DNA of 64,000 bases from Opitutaceae bacterium (GTDB lineage: Bacteria; Verrucomicrobiota; Verrucomicrobiia; Opitutales; Opitutaceae), in assembly GCA_028284385.1 (NCBI GenBank), contig JANQRT010000052.1, forward strand, positions 62,001 to 126,000, given 5' to 3'. The position numbers and the translations under genes are program-made. Within the stretch, counting starts at the first letter, position 1; each line of letters begins with the position of its first letter. The notes under the pieces were generated by a model. It did no database searches. It saw nothing but the letters and a program-made list of their open reading frames with translations, and had not been told where the DNA came from. This document shows positions 35,233 through 45,503 of the stretch, piece after piece.

Positions 35233-36465
35233 TTATTGGATTTGCAGGGTTTGGAGAAGCTCTCCTGAGGCAGCCAGGGCTCGATAGGCTGCCTGCAAGC
35301 GGTTCAGTCTTTCTTCCGCTACAGACGATTTTGCTGTAAGAAGCTCGTTCTCGACATCGAGAACGTTGATCAAAGCTCTTTGACCGAGTTCAAATTGCTT
35401 GCGGTAAGCCGACACGACGGATTCCATGGAATTCATGTAGGCTTCTAACTGATACATTCTTTCCTCCGCAGCCTGAAGATTGCTGATGGCGCTCATGAAA
35501 TCAGACTGAGCCACCAGTTTAGCGTAATTCAGATCGAATTGAGCTTTGCGATAAAGCGAATCGGCCTTTCGGACTTCCGCTCGACGGCTCCCGCCATCGA
35601 ATAAATCCATCGAAAAAACGACATAGGCTGCGGCTTCTTCTCGAGGACCCAATCTTTTCGAGTCGCTAGCGTCACCCTGGGCAAGTAAACTGAATGTAGG
35701 TGAAAAGGCGCTACGAGAGACATCTCGCTTAGCGTTTGAAGCGGCAAGATTCGCAGCTGCGACGCTGATCGCAGGATTACGGCTCAAATCCACTTCGTCT
35801 ATCGAAATGGGAAGAGCCCAATCGGGAAATTGGGGTTCGGAAAGCGATACGGGTTCTTGACCCGTTAGCTCTTGGTACAGGATGATGGCCTGCTTGAGTT
35901 GCCGCTCTCGATTTTCTAAGGTAGCTTCGGCCATAGCTAGTCTTGCCTGCACGAGGTCGACGTCCGCCTTCGGACCTGCTCCGCTCCGAAATTTCTGGTT
36001 CATTTTCGTCAACGCGTCTTCGTGGCCCATCACATTCTCGCTAGCGTAGTTGATGAGTTCCTGATAGCGGATGATGTCGACGTAGGTGGTAGCCAGATTA
36101 AGAGCCAGGCTTTGCTTTGATTCCTCCAAAGCTTGGATGCTAGACTGGTAGCTGTATTCGGCTTCGCGAATGCGGTTGCGTGTTGAGCCTCCGTCGAAGA
36201 CAAGCTGATTTGCTAGGACTGAAGCGTTTCCGAGCTCGCCGAGCTGTTTCCCGGATATCCCAAAATTGTTGAAATGTTCTTCGCCACCCCTAGCGCTCAA
36301 CGAGAAATTTGGTCTTAACCGACTCTTTTCCAGAGTGATCGTATTCAGGTCGGCCTCCGTTCGCGATGCCTGGCTGTGCAATCTGGGATGATGGTTTAGC
36401 ATCTCCGTGATCGCTTCTTCCAGCGATTGGGCGCTGATTTTCGAAATGCCCGCCCAGAGGCACAT
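35233..36465 (-). CDS. TolC-family outer membrane channel (LapE type)
   Basis: The 410-residue protein shows the TolC double-repeat layout, with two long helical hairpins and strand segments (ANQLVFDGG and VVFSMDLFDGG at equivalent places). It forms the outer-membrane exit duct for the type I exporter encoded downstream. The ATG at 36465 gives a very short signal (MCLWAGISKISAQS). The frame stays open upstream, with a run that reads like a longer signal peptide, but without ATG, GTG or TTG, so the true start is uncertain. It is the first gene of a four-gene operon. The 220-base gap upstream shows no gene. Confidence 0.88.
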   Translation of the reverse strand: MCLWAGISKISAQSLEEAITEMLNHHPRLHSQASRTEADLNTITLEKSRLRPNFSLSARGGEEHFNNFGISGKQLGELGNASVLANQLVFDGGSTRNRIREAEYSYQSSIQALEESKQSLALNLATTYVDIIRYQELINYASENVMGHEDALTKMNQKFRSGAGPKADVDLVQARLAMAEATLENRERQLKQAIILYQELTGQEPVSLSEPQFPDWALPISIDEVDLSRNPAISVAAANLAASNAKRDVSRSAFSPTFSLLAQGDASDSKRLGPREEAAAYVVFSMDLFDGGSRRAEVRKADSLYRKAQFDLNYAKLVAQSDFMSAISNLQAAEERMYQLEAYMNSMESVVSAYRKQFELGQRALINVLDVENELLTAKSSVAEERLNRLQAAYRALAASGELLQTLQIQ

Positions 36466-36685
36466 AACGCAGCATACACAAAAGCGGCCCTGCGCGATTG
36501 TGGAAATCCAGAATAGGGAGGATCTATGTTTTTGAGTCTTCAGCGTTGTTCAAAATTAGGCGATAATCACTAATATCGCATTGAACCCGCTGAACTTAAA
36601 TCTCTGACGGCGTTTGAGATTTTAATTCATTTAAATATGAGGGAAACTGCCTAAAGACCACTCATTTTGTCGCGGTGAAACCGAA

Positions 36686-37672
36686 TCAGGAAGATTCAAT
36701 TACCGCTCGTACAACTTTGTCGTGTATCGATGCGGAGGTGGCTACAATCCCCTTGTTTGCCTGAAGAGTGCGACCGAGCGAGAAATCCAATGGCTTGCCA
36801 AAAGTGTCAGAAACCCGCCCGCCCGCTTCGGTGAGCAATAGACATCCGGCCGCGTGATCCCAAATTTTCTCTTCGTACCCAGGTCTGGTGGGCAACCTTA
36901 AATAAACGGATGCCTGGCCTCTTGAAACCGCGGCGTATTTACACTGGCTATCCATTCTGAATGGCTCTACTTGGGTACCGAGTATCTCTCCAATTCGCTT
37001 CGCTCGATCATGTTTTGTGTGCCCCGATTCTACCGATTCGCAGAATGATGCCATAGATGGATCGGAGACCTGGTCCGTTTGGATGGATTGAAATGTCTCT
37101 ATTTCGCCTAGCGGAGCCTGAAACGCCCCTTTGCCTCTGGTGGCGAAAAACAGACTGCCCTTTGGGGAATCTGGATTTGCCTTGTCAATCGGAAGGTTTG
37201 GACAGCCCAGGACTCCGAGCTCGACCTCTCCATCGACAATCAGCGCCAGGGCTATTGCATATTGATCGCCTCGCAAAAATCCTTTTGTCCCATCGATTGG
37301 ATCAAGGGTCCAGAATCTTCCCTCATTGCCTCCTTTATGGCTTCCTCGATTTATCGAGGCGATGACGCCTTCATTGTCGAGATTGACATTCACTTTCTGG
37401 ACATGGCTTACAATTCTATCCAGGAGCTGAGCGTTCTCCGGCTTCAACAGATCTTCAGCGTCCTCTTCGCCTACCGCAGCATCGTTTGGAAAACGTTCAG
37501 CCAAATAGTTGAACACGATGGCTTGGGCTCCGAAGTCGGCCACCGTGACGGGAGATTTATCGCTCTTGTCTAGCTTTTCGTTGGAGGTCAAACTAGCTTG
37601 GGCCGCAACGCAAAGCCGACTTGCTTGATCTACCGCTTCTTTAGCCACGGCGAGTTCTTTTTCCAGAATCAT
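36686..37672 (-). CDS. 3'(2'),5'-bisphosphate nucleotidase (HAL2/CysQ type)
   Basis: This 328-residue enzyme belongs to the Li-sensitive, Mg-dependent phosphatases related to inositol monophosphatase. It should hydrolyse 3'-phosphoadenosine 5'-phosphate, a by-product of sulfate assimilation and sulfonation. Metal site residues are seen in VGEEDAE, DPIDGTKGFLRG and KIWDHAAGCLLLTEAGG. The length and the DGTKGFLRG form fit the HAL2/SAL1 branch rather than short CysQ. It is a single gene on the minus strand, divergent from the exonuclease gene. Confidence 0.88.
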   Translation of the reverse strand: MILEKELAVAKEAVDQASRLCVAAQASLTSNEKLDKSDKSPVTVADFGAQAIVFNYLAERFPNDAAVGEEDAEDLLKPENAQLLDRIVSHVQKVNVNLDNEGVIASINRGSHKGGNEGRFWTLDPIDGTKGFLRGDQYAIALALIVDGEVELGVLGCPNLPIDKANPDSPKGSLFFATRGKGAFQAPLGEIETFQSIQTDQVSDPSMASFCESVESGHTKHDRAKRIGEILGTQVEPFRMDSQCKYAAVSRGQASVYLRLPTRPGYEEKIWDHAAGCLLLTEAGGRVSDTFGKPLDFSLGRTLQANKGIVATSASIHDKVVRAVIESS

Positions 37673-37799
37673 TCTGATAGAGATTATTCGTTATTTTCTT
37701 AGAGCAAGCTTTCATTTGAAATCCTTGATTCTTTTCGAATTCCGTTTCCACAGAAATTTCTTCTTAACATCAATAGCGCTAGCCGAATAGTGTATCAAC

Positions 37800-38651
37800 G
37801 TGTTTAAGACAATTGAACCTTGCCTTTTCTCTTTCGACCTTGAGTGGATTCCAGATCCCGCTTCGGCTGAAATTCTTTTTGGAGTCTCTCTTGATGGTCC
37901 CCAAGGGTTCGAAGCGGCCATGCAACGACTTTGGCGAGAAGCTGGGGCGACCGAGGAACAGCCACAGCCTTACTTGAAAACAGTTCTTTGCCGCATTGTA
38001 TCGGTAGCCGGTATTTTTCGAGAGGTAGTTGCTGGTGAAGTCAGTCTTAAGCTAGTCTCGCTTCCCTCGGATCCGAGCGATTCGGAAAAGTGTCGAGAGG
38101 CAGTTATTCTGCATGCCTTGCTTAAGTCCATTGGCACGCGCAAGCCTCAGCTCGTCGGATACAATTCCCACAATGCCGACGTTCCCATTATCGTGCAACG
38201 CTCTATTGCGCATGGCTTGTTTGGAGAAGGAATGGGCGAGCGGCCTGGAAAGCCTTGGGAAGGTATCGATTACTTTAGTACATCAAGCGATTTTAATGTC
38301 GACTTAGCTCCTATGGTGGGCAGGTATGCTCAGACTCCGAAATTGCATGAAATCGCCAGTTTGTCAGGAATACCTGGAAAAGTGGATACGGATGGAGGAA
38401 GTGTGCCTAATCTCTGGCTGCAAGGCAATCTTCAGGCTATCGTGAATTATAACGAGTTCGACGCCTTGACGACGCATCTCCTTTGGGCTCGCATCGCGCA
38501 TTTCTCGGGCCTCCTTGGCGACCAAGCCTATGCCCACGAGCAGGCTTTGGTAAGGGGGCTGGCTAAACAGGAGTGCGAAAAGGGAAAGAAGCATTTTGAA
38601 AGGTACCTGGATGAATGGGATCGCTTGCAGGCCTTGGTTGCCAAACGGTAG
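37800..38651 (+). CDS. PolB-like 3'-5' exonuclease
   Basis: The 283-residue protein is a stand-alone DnaQ-fold exonuclease of the family related to the exonuclease domain of PolB. Exo I appears as FSFDLEW with the D-x-E pair, Exo II as GYNSHNADVPII and Exo III as NYNEFDALTTHLLW. No polymerase domain is attached. It probably acts in DNA repair. The start is GTG at 37800 without a clear ribosome site. The gene is monocistronic and converges on the NACHT gene with a 46-base gap. Confidence 0.85.
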   Translation: MFKTIEPCLFSFDLEWIPDPASAEILFGVSLDGPQGFEAAMQRLWREAGATEEQPQPYLKTVLCRIVSVAGIFREVVAGEVSLKLVSLPSDPSDSEKCREAVILHALLKSIGTRKPQLVGYNSHNADVPIIVQRSIAHGLFGEGMGERPGKPWEGIDYFSTSSDFNVDLAPMVGRYAQTPKLHEIASLSGIPGKVDTDGGSVPNLWLQGNLQAIVNYNEFDALTTHLLWARIAHFSGLLGDQAYAHEQALVRGLAKQECEKGKKHFERYLDEWDRLQALVAKR

Positions 38652-38697
38652 GTCTAGCCCCTTATTACGAGACCAATTTCCAGATCGGATAGAGAGC

Positions 38698-40935
38698 CTA
38701 GAGGCCCATCCGCTTTGGCTCTTCTTTCGAATCTTCCTTTTTTTTGCTTTTAGGCTGACGAAAGAGAGCGACCCTGAATCCGATGCTGCTGCTATTCGCC
38801 TCCGGGCTGTACCAGTTGCGATTCGCAGTGCGGCAAGCCCATGGATTATTACTCCAACAGCCACCTCGAACCGCTCGTACTTGCTTTGAGTCCGAACCTG
38901 TCATATCTGTCAGGATACTAGCGAAGAAGTCGTCGTTTCGGTCCTTGCACCACTCCCAGACGTTTCCATGCATATCGTAGAATCCCCAAGGGTTCGGCTT
39001 CCTCATGCCAACTTTGTGGGTCTTGCTGCCGCTGTTGGCCGAGTACCAGCCGTATTTACCTAGCTCTTCCTCGCCATCACCATAGCTAAATGTTGTATTG
39101 GAACCTGCCCTACAAGCATAGACCCATTCGATTTCTCCTGGCAACCTAAACTGATAATCGTCGTCCAAATCTTCTGGAATGAGACTGTTGAGTTCCTGGC
39201 AGAATCTTTGAGCGTCGTACCAAGTGACCTGTTCCACGGGTAGATCAAGCTCGTCAGACTTGAAGAAGCTCGGGTTGCTTTCCATTATCGTCTTATAGAG
39301 CCTTTGGGTTGTTGGAAATTGGGCCAGCCAATAGCCTTCTTTGATCTCCACTACGATTGGAGATTTCCGGTGGCCTATTGTGAAGTTTCCCGGTTCAACC
39401 CAGAGCATGTCTAGAAACACGTCTTCCTCGATCCCGAACGAGACGGGCAAGCCAACGGTAGGCGTGTCGGGGATCGCCCCTGTGGTAATCGCCTGATCGA
39501 AGCGGGCTCCTTCGAGACAGCACTTTGTGAAATTGACTTCTCTCAGGTCGGCATCCTGAAAGTTAGCGTTGCGGAGATCCGCTCCTTCGATCACGGCTCC
39601 ATGCAGATCGGCTGACTCGAAGCCGAAGGTCGACAGCTTTAAATCACGCATGATCAGTTTCTTGTTTTGCAAGTCCTCATCCTTGCTACGTCCTTTGACG
39701 ATAAAATCGATCATGCGATTCGTCGCAAAGTCTGGAACTACGATCTGATCTCCATCGCTTGAGTCGAAGATGCCTTGAACGGCGAGAAACTCTCTAAAAG
39801 CGCTGTGGATGAAGCGATAGCAAGGCTGGCCGGCTGGGTCGCGGAATCCGTGTATGAGAGCGTTGGGAAGAAAGGCCAGAGTTGATAGATTCAGATTGCT
39901 TTGTAGTGAAGAAATGGATTCCTGGGCAATGCTTTCAGGTAGGGCTTCCAGTTTTTGTTTTACCATGGAAAGCGCGATTCGCTTAACTATTTCGTATAGT
40001 GATTCGATGGATACGTTCGTATTTCCAGCTTCCTTGTGAGCTTCCTCTTCTCTAATCAGCCATTGAATTGTGGAAGCTTCAATGGCGCTGTACTCGTCTG
40101 GGATAGAGTCTTCGCTTAACATCAAGTCTTCAATCAAAGACAGTATTTGCGGTCTATATTTCAGTTTGCCCAGAGAATCGGCGCGAGCGCGCGCCTGGTC
40201 GCGTTCCGCTCTTTTGACGATTTTATCTTTCCAGTTACGAGTGAAGCGCTTTTCTAAATACGCGGCGACTTGGTCGTCATCAAAGTCCAAAAGCATCATC
40301 ATGGGACAGTCGAAATCGCCAATCCGTCGTCCTTGATCTCCAGACTGGAGATCTTGAATGTTCTGCATGAAATAACGATTCTGGCAGGTTATGAACACTC
40401 TAAGAAAACCTCGTGTTGCCTGAAGCAAGTCCAACAGCCTCTGTCTCGCGTTTTCCTTTGCTGTCGGATCCTCGTCCAGACCGTCAAGTAGCACGACGGT
40501 CTCCATCGGTTTTTGAATACTTTCGATTCGCTCCAAGGAGTCTTTGTCGAGCCTGATGAACTCGCAGCGATACTCCACTGGTCGGTATTCCATGCTGTGA
40601 GCCAGTTTCAGCATCGCCATAAGCGAGGTCTTGCCTGTTCCCGAGTCTCCAAGAACCAGCATCTGTCTTCCGCCTAGCTTGGATGGGTCGACTCCATTCC
40701 CCAAAAAGAGATTTATGGCATCGAATGCCAAGCAAGGGGCCTGGCCCTCGTTTCCGGTATGGTCGTGGTAACGGCAGCGCGGTTCAACGTAATGACGCAG
40801 AAACGATTCAGGATCTCTCAAGAACGAGCTTATCTCTGTGCCCTGAGAAACGCCCTGCTTCTTGGATTTACGCAGGCTTTCCTCGAGAGGCTTTAGCCAC
40901 TCTGCCGAGATATAGGTTTCAACCATTTCCGACAT
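38698..40935 (-). CDS. NACHT-like NTPase with pentapeptide repeats and FGE-sulfatase-type domain
   Basis: The 745-residue protein has a short N-terminal part of about 85 residues, then a STAND-type NTPase with Walker A GDSGTGKT at 96-103 and Walker B VVLLDGLDE at 147-155. A helical region follows. Residues of about 430-470 show A-D-L/A-N-F pentapeptide repeats. From about 485 to the end lies an FGE-sulfatase domain with WVEPGNFTIG, DMHGNVWEW, RAVRGGCW and IGFRVALF. The Cys pair of true formylglycine-generating enzymes is not conserved. No known effector domain is visible. STAND proteins often sense foreign or stress signals, so an immune or signalling role is possible. It is a single gene. 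Confidence 0.85.
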   Translation of the reverse strand: MSEMVETYISAEWLKPLEESLRKSKKQGVSQGTEISSFLRDPESFLRHYVEPRCRYHDHTGNEGQAPCLAFDAINLFLGNGVDPSKLGGRQMLVLGDSGTGKTSLMAMLKLAHSMEYRPVEYRCEFIRLDKDSLERIESIQKPMETVVLLDGLDEDPTAKENARQRLLDLLQATRGFLRVFITCQNRYFMQNIQDLQSGDQGRRIGDFDCPMMMLLDFDDDQVAAYLEKRFTRNWKDKIVKRAERDQARARADSLGKLKYRPQILSLIEDLMLSEDSIPDEYSAIEASTIQWLIREEEAHKEAGNTNVSIESLYEIVKRIALSMVKQKLEALPESIAQESISSLQSNLNLSTLAFLPNALIHGFRDPAGQPCYRFIHSAFREFLAVQGIFDSSDGDQIVVPDFATNRMIDFIVKGRSKDEDLQNKKLIMRDLKLSTFGFESADLHGAVIEGADLRNANFQDADLREVNFTKCCLEGARFDQAITTGAIPDTPTVGLPVSFGIEEDVFLDMLWVEPGNFTIGHRKSPIVVEIKEGYWLAQFPTTQRLYKTIMESNPSFFKSDELDLPVEQVTWYDAQRFCQELNSLIPEDLDDDYQFRLPGEIEWVYACRAGSNTTFSYGDGEEELGKYGWYSANSGSKTHKVGMRKPNPWGFYDMHGNVWEWCKDRNDDFFASILTDMTGSDSKQVRAVRGGCWSNNPWACRTANRNWYSPEANSSSIGFRVALFRQPKSKKKEDSKEEPKRMGL

Positions 40936-41228
40936 TTTTCGGTCATAGATCGTCCAATGCGGATCTTCGTTAACGTTTCATGTATGATCTTTAACCGAAA
41001 TTATCGACCTGATCCTCCTCTGATGAAGCGGCAAATGCTCATTTCTAGTAAGCGCAATTTCCCACTCCGTACGGAATTCTTCTTACTCTCGAATCTATTT
41101 GAAAATCTTATGCGTATGGGTCATCGAGGTATCAATAACCCTGCTGGTTGGCAGCTTGCGGATTGCCGACCAGTCATTTTCGTCTTTTCGCAAAGCAATC
41201 ATTTCCAAACTGAAACTCGAATAATATC

Positions 41229-42185
41229 ATGGCTAAAGCATTTGCTGACATCACTGCAACTATTGGCAATACGCCACTCGTAAAACTTAATCATCTAGCT
41301 CAAGACGTTGGTGCCGAAGTTTTTGTGAAATGCGAATTTTTCAATCCCCTTTCGAGCGTGAAAGATCGAATCGGCAAGGCCATGATCGAATCCGCGGAAA
41401 AGGATGGTCGCCTTAAGTCGGGAAGCGTTGTGATTGAGCCTACCTCTGGAAATACGGGTATCGCGCTCGCATTCGTCTGCGCCGCGAAGGGATATCAGCT
41501 GATTTTGACCATGCCGGAAACGATGTCCGTAGAGCGTCGTATTCTGTTGAATATGTTGGGAGCTGAAATCGTTCTGACGCCGGGTCCCAAGGGTATGCCG
41601 GGAGCTATCGCGAGGGCCAACGAGTTGATGGAAGAGCACGGAAACCAGGCATTCATGCCGCAGCAATTCGAGAATAGCGCCAATCCAGAAATTCATCGTC
41701 GTACCACCGCGGAGGAAATCTGGGAAGGAATGGAAGGAAATATCGATGCTTTTGTAACTGGGGTTGGGACTGGCGGGACAGTTACGGGAGTTTCCGAGGT
41801 TATCAAAAGTCGTCGCGAATTGCTGACGGTTGCGGTTGAGCCAACCAATAGTCCGGTCATTTCCGGCGGTCAGCCAGGACCCCATAAGATCCAGGGGATT
41901 GGAGCGGGTTTCATCCCCAAAAATTGTAATACCGATATCATCGACGATGTGATTACCGTTACCAACGAAGATGCTTTCGAGACGGCCCAAGCTGCCGCTA
42001 CGAGAGAAGGCATGAGTGTTGGAATCTCTTCGGGGGCGACCATTTGGGCAGCTCTTGAGCTGGCAAAACGCCCTGAAATGGCGGGCAAACGGATCGTCAC
42101 AGTGGCGGCGAGCTGTGGCGAGCGATACATCAGTACTCCTCTGGGAGAGAAAGCTCGGATGGAGGTAGCGACAGCCACTGCCTAG
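41229..42185 (+). CDS. cysK: Cysteine synthase A (O-acetylserine sulfhydrylase)
   Basis: CysK makes cysteine from O-acetylserine and sulfide with pyridoxal phosphate. The 318-residue protein has the PLP-binding Lys in LSSVKDRIGKAMIE, the substrate loop PTSGNTGIAL, the phosphate loop TGVGTGGTVTG, and GISSGAT near the C-terminus. Length and motifs fit the A type well. It stands alone: the 293-base gap upstream shows no other gene, and a weak terminator follows. Confidence 0.95.
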   Translation: MAKAFADITATIGNTPLVKLNHLAQDVGAEVFVKCEFFNPLSSVKDRIGKAMIESAEKDGRLKSGSVVIEPTSGNTGIALAFVCAAKGYQLILTMPETMSVERRILLNMLGAEIVLTPGPKGMPGAIARANELMEEHGNQAFMPQQFENSANPEIHRRTTAEEIWEGMEGNIDAFVTGVGTGGTVTGVSEVIKSRRELLTVAVEPTNSPVISGGQPGPHKIQGIGAGFIPKNCNTDIIDDVITVTNEDAFETAQAAATREGMSVGISSGATIWAALELAKRPEMAGKRIVTVAASCGERYISTPLGEKARMEVATATA

Positions 42186-42203
42186 GGCTCGTTTTGACTT
42201 GGG

Positions 42204-42226
42204 AAGCCTTTCAGTGAGAAAGGTTT
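42204..42226 (+). terminator. Possible terminator after cysK
   Basis: AAGCCTTTC at 42204-42212 pairs with GAAAGGTTT at 42218-42226 around a five-base loop, including one G-T pair. The T-run is only three bases and belongs to the stem, so termination may be incomplete. Confidence 0.45.
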
Positions 42227-42354
42227 ATTGCTGCTAGCTCTGATTGCATCGAAGCTATAATGATGGCATTTGCGTCCTATTGGATAGATTAGATCAATAT
42301 ATTTATTGCTATTGATAGTGCAGAATAGAAAAATAGCGCAAATTCGTTTTCGAA

Positions 42355-43233
42355 ATGCGTTTGAGGGAAAAAGGTGTATTCTATTCTGAGTCGAGGCAAT
42401 CATTTGATTCATATATCATTGATAGCCAATCGATTGAGGATGAATTGAAAAGGCATGACCACTTTGAGCTCGTTTTCATTGAGAGAGGGGAGGGCTATCT
42501 TCAAATGGGAACCTCTGATGTACCAGTTCGCTCCGGATTGATGGCCTGTATGGGTCCTGGCCTTCTTCATTTATGGGAAAGTTCACGAAGTGGGAAGGAA
42601 TCGCAAAGTCTCGAGGGCTTTGTACTCCATTTTTCAAGACGCGTTATCCCCAAGGCCCTTCTTGATTTGCCTGAAGCGAACCAACTGAAGGCATTTATTT
42701 CCGATGCCGAAAATGGACTCCATTTTCAGGCCAGAGATAGAGATCGTATTCGAGCCAGAATGCGATCGCTAGCAGAGTCTCGTGGTATGCTTAGACTTGC
42801 AAGATTGCATGTGTTTCTCGAATTGCTAGCAATGCAGCCAAATCGTCAAGTTTTTGAACATAAAGGACATAAGACTAAAAGGATAGAAGTTAAAGATGCC
42901 CGACTCGCCTCTGTGACCCGATTCCTTAGACTGAATAGTCATCGACCTATAAACAGACGAGATGCTGCCAAATTTATTGGCATGGAGGAAAACGCGTTCT
43001 CCCGTTTTTTCCATCGGGCATGTGGTCAATCCTTTGTAGATTACCTTGCAAATATTCGTATCCAAAAAGCGGTTAAACTACTCGTCGATCGCCGAGGATT
43101 ATCGATCATTGAAGTTGCTAACGCTTGTGGTTTTCGGAATCAAAGCGCCTTCAATCGCCAGTTTCTTAAAAGGCTTGGATCGACTCCTTCCTCGTACCGG
43201 AAATCGGCGGATTTGGAGCCTCTGGAACCGTAG
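42355..43233 (+). CDS. AraC-family transcriptional regulator
   Basis: The 292-residue protein has an N-terminal cupin-like ligand domain ([16 protein letters not shown]) and a C-terminal double helix-turn-helix of about 100 residues. The pattern includes [19 protein letters not shown] and [20 protein letters not shown], typical of the family. It lies 83 bases ahead of leuC on the same strand, but no leucine-type ligand link can be made from sequence. Related proteins often control sugar or carbon-source genes. The target is unknown. Confidence 0.88.
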   Translation: MRLREKGVFYSESRQSFDSYIIDSQSIEDELKRHDHFELVFIERGEGYLQMGTSDVPVRSGLMACMGPGLLHLWESSRSGKESQSLEGFVLHFSRRVIPKALLDLPEANQLKAFISDAENGLHFQARDRDRIRARMRSLAESRGMLRLARLHVFLELLAMQPNRQVFEHKGHKTKRIEVKDARLASVTRFLRLNSHRPINRRDAAKFIGMEENAFSRFFHRACGQSFVDYLANIRIQKAVKLLVDRRGLSIIEVANACGFRNQSAFNRQFLKRLGSTPSSYRKSADLEPLEP

Positions 43234-43316
43234 GGTTAATTCTTGTGGAATTTCCGCTTTCTTATTGCGGTCCATTTCTCCCAAGTCGATTTTCGAACTT
43301 CGAACCGTTTGTTTCT

Positions 43317-44741
43317 ATGCAAAAATCTTTATTTGAAAAAGTATGGGACGCTCATTCCGTTCGCGAATTGGCAAATGGCCAGACGCAGCTGCTTATTGGC
43401 ACCCACCTTATCCATGAAGTGACCAGTCCGCAAGCGTTTGGGATGCTTCGGGATCTCGGCCTTAAGGTCGTTTACCCGCACCGCACTTTCGCGACAGTCG
43501 ATCATATTGTACCCACGGATCAGCGACAAGAGCCCTTTGCCGATCCCTTAGCGGATGCGATGATCAGGGAATTGCGTAAGAATTGCGAAGATTTCGGTCT
43601 GACTTTCTTCGATCTCCCTTCTGGAAAACAGGGCATAGTGCATGTCGTCGGTCCCGAGCAGGGTATCACGCAACCGGGTACAACCATTGCTTGTGGAGAC
43701 TCCCATACCTCAACTCATGGAGCTTTTGGAGCGATCGCGTTCGGCATTGGCACCACTCAGATTCGCGATCTGCTAGCGACGCAAACGATGGCCCTAGGCA
43801 AGCTCAAAGTCAGACGGATAAATGTGGATGGCGAGTTGAGGCCGGGCGTCTACGCAAAGGATGTGATACTTCATATTATTCGTAAGCTTGGAGTTAAAGG
43901 CGGAACTGGTTTCGCCTACGAATATGGAGGCAGTGTCTTCGACAACTTCACGATGGAGGAACGAATGACGGTCTGCAACATGTCCATCGAAGGAGGGGCT
44001 CGGGTTGGCTACGTGAATCCGGATGAAAAGACCTACGCTTATTTGAAAGGCCGTCCGTATTCTCCAAGTGGAGACAAATGGGACGAAGCCGTCGAGAGAT
44101 GGAGATCTCTTGCCAGCGATCCAGATTGTCAATACGATGATATCGTAAACATCGATGCTTCTGATATTGCTCCAACGGTGACCTGGGGCATTAATCCTGG
44201 TCAGGCTATCTCAGTGCTTGAGAATGTTCCGACCGTTGAAGGCTCTCCGGAATCCGAGAAAGCGAATGTTGCGGAAGCCCTCGAATACATGAAATTGCCT
44301 GCTGGCGAGCCGATCAAGGGAACTCCAGTTGACGTATGCTTTATCGGAAGTTGCACTAATGGGCGTCTTTCCGATTTTGAGGAAACCGCTAAGCATCTTA
44401 AAGGCCATCGGGTTAAGGAAGGCGTCAAAGCGATCGCGGTTCCCGGTTCGCAGGTCGTTGACGCGATTTGCAAGGAGAAGGGTCTGGACAAGGTTTTTTC
44501 CGAAGCCGGTTTCGAATGGCGTGAAGCAGGATGCTCGATGTGCTTGGCCATGAATCCTGACAAGCTAATTGGGGATCAGCTTAGTGCTAGCTCGAGCAAT
44601 CGAAACTTCAAAGGAAGACAAGGTAGTCCGACCGGACGCACCGTTTTGATGAGTCCGCTTATGGTGGCGGCTGCAGCGGTCACGGGTGAGATAAGCGACG
44701 CCAGAGAAGTCTTTGGCGTGATGGAAACCATTGAGGCATAA
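43317..44741 (+). CDS. leuC: 3-isopropylmalate dehydratase large subunit
   Basis: LeuC with LeuD isomerises 2-isopropylmalate to 3-isopropylmalate in leucine synthesis. The ATG at 43317 gives 474 residues, the normal length; an upstream ATG would add 24 unrelated residues. Motifs include [15 protein letters not shown], and the iron-sulfur cluster Cys residues are in FIGSCTNGR and [12 protein letters not shown]. It lies 18 bases before leuD. No attenuator peptide or T-box was seen upstream. Confidence 0.96.
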   Translation: MQKSLFEKVWDAHSVRELANGQTQLLIGTHLIHEVTSPQAFGMLRDLGLKVVYPHRTFATVDHIVPTDQRQEPFADPLADAMIRELRKNCEDFGLTFFDLPSGKQGIVHVVGPEQGITQPGTTIACGDSHTSTHGAFGAIAFGIGTTQIRDLLATQTMALGKLKVRRINVDGELRPGVYAKDVILHIIRKLGVKGGTGFAYEYGGSVFDNFTMEERMTVCNMSIEGGARVGYVNPDEKTYAYLKGRPYSPSGDKWDEAVERWRSLASDPDCQYDDIVNIDASDIAPTVTWGINPGQAISVLENVPTVEGSPESEKANVAEALEYMKLPAGEPIKGTPVDVCFIGSCTNGRLSDFEETAKHLKGHRVKEGVKAIAVPGSQVVDAICKEKGLDKVFSEAGFEWREAGCSMCLAMNPDKLIGDQLSASSSNRNFKGRQGSPTGRTVLMSPLMVAAAAVTGEISDAREVFGVMETIEA

Positions 44742-44759
44742 TCGAATCGAATTATTACC

Positions 44760-45365
44760 ATGGCACTTGAAAAAATCACTAAAATCACTGGTCAAGGCAT
44801 CTCCGTTCCTGGAGATGAGATCGATACAGATCGCATTATTCCAGCGCGATTCATGAAATGTGTTACCTTCGATGGGCTTGGAGAGTATCTCTTTTACGAC
44901 GTTCGTAAAAACGAGGACGGCAGCGATAAAGAGCATCCGCTCAACGACAAGCGCTTTGAAGGGGCGACGATCCTTTTTTCTGGAGTAAATTTCGGTTGCG
45001 GAAGCTCACGGGAACACGCTCCTCAAGCATTGTACCGATACGGCTTCCGAGGCATTGTCGCTGAAAGCTTTGCTGAAATATTCTTTGGCAACTGCACTAC
45101 GCTTGGCATCCCCTGCTTCTGTGCGACTAAGGAGGATATCCAGACCATTGCTGATCGGATTGAAGCTGATCCAGGCTTGGAAATCACTTTGGATGTTGAA
45201 AACGAGCGGATCCATTTTGGCGATGAATCCGTTACAGCGGTTGTCAGAGAAACGGCTCGCAAAGCCCTTTCAGAGGGGCGTTGGGATCCTATCGGCGATC
45301 TCCAAGAGGCCAAGTCTGCCATTGAGGCAGTAGCCGCCAAATTGCCTTACATGGCTCAAAGCTGA
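44760..45365 (+). CDS. leuD: 3-isopropylmalate dehydratase small subunit
   Basis: The 201-residue small subunit carries the swivel domain that completes the isopropylmalate isomerase active site. Conserved parts are DEIDTDRIIPARF near the N-terminus, NFGCGSSREHAPQAL, and AESFAEIFFGNC. It is co-transcribed with leuC and followed by an intrinsic terminator, so leuC-leuD forms a closed unit. Confidence 0.96.
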   Translation: MALEKITKITGQGISVPGDEIDTDRIIPARFMKCVTFDGLGEYLFYDVRKNEDGSDKEHPLNDKRFEGATILFSGVNFGCGSSREHAPQALYRYGFRGIVAESFAEIFFGNCTTLGIPCFCATKEDIQTIADRIEADPGLEITLDVENERIHFGDESVTAVVRETARKALSEGRWDPIGDLQEAKSAIEAVAAKLPYMAQS

Positions 45366-45394
45366 TTTCTGCAGGTCGGAATTAATTGATTTCA

Positions 45395-45427
45395 AAGGCT
45401 CGTCTTCTTGGAGGACGGGCCTTTTCA
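45395..45427 (+). terminator. Intrinsic terminator of leuCD
   Basis: A 13-base-pair stem with two G-T pairs (arms 45395-45407 and 45411-45423) and a three-base loop is followed by a short T-run. It lies 30 bases after the leuD stop. Confidence 0.75.
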
Positions 45428-45503
45428 TACTTCCTCGAGTTAAATAATTTAAACCGTTTATCATGGCCAAGCGTAATGGTCTTTAGTCTCTAGAAATATA
45501 GAT

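Noticed and set aside
38698..39480. Active formylglycine-generating enzyme
   Set aside because: The domain belongs to the FGE-sulfatase superfamily, but the catalytic Cys pair pattern is not conserved and no sulfatase is nearby.
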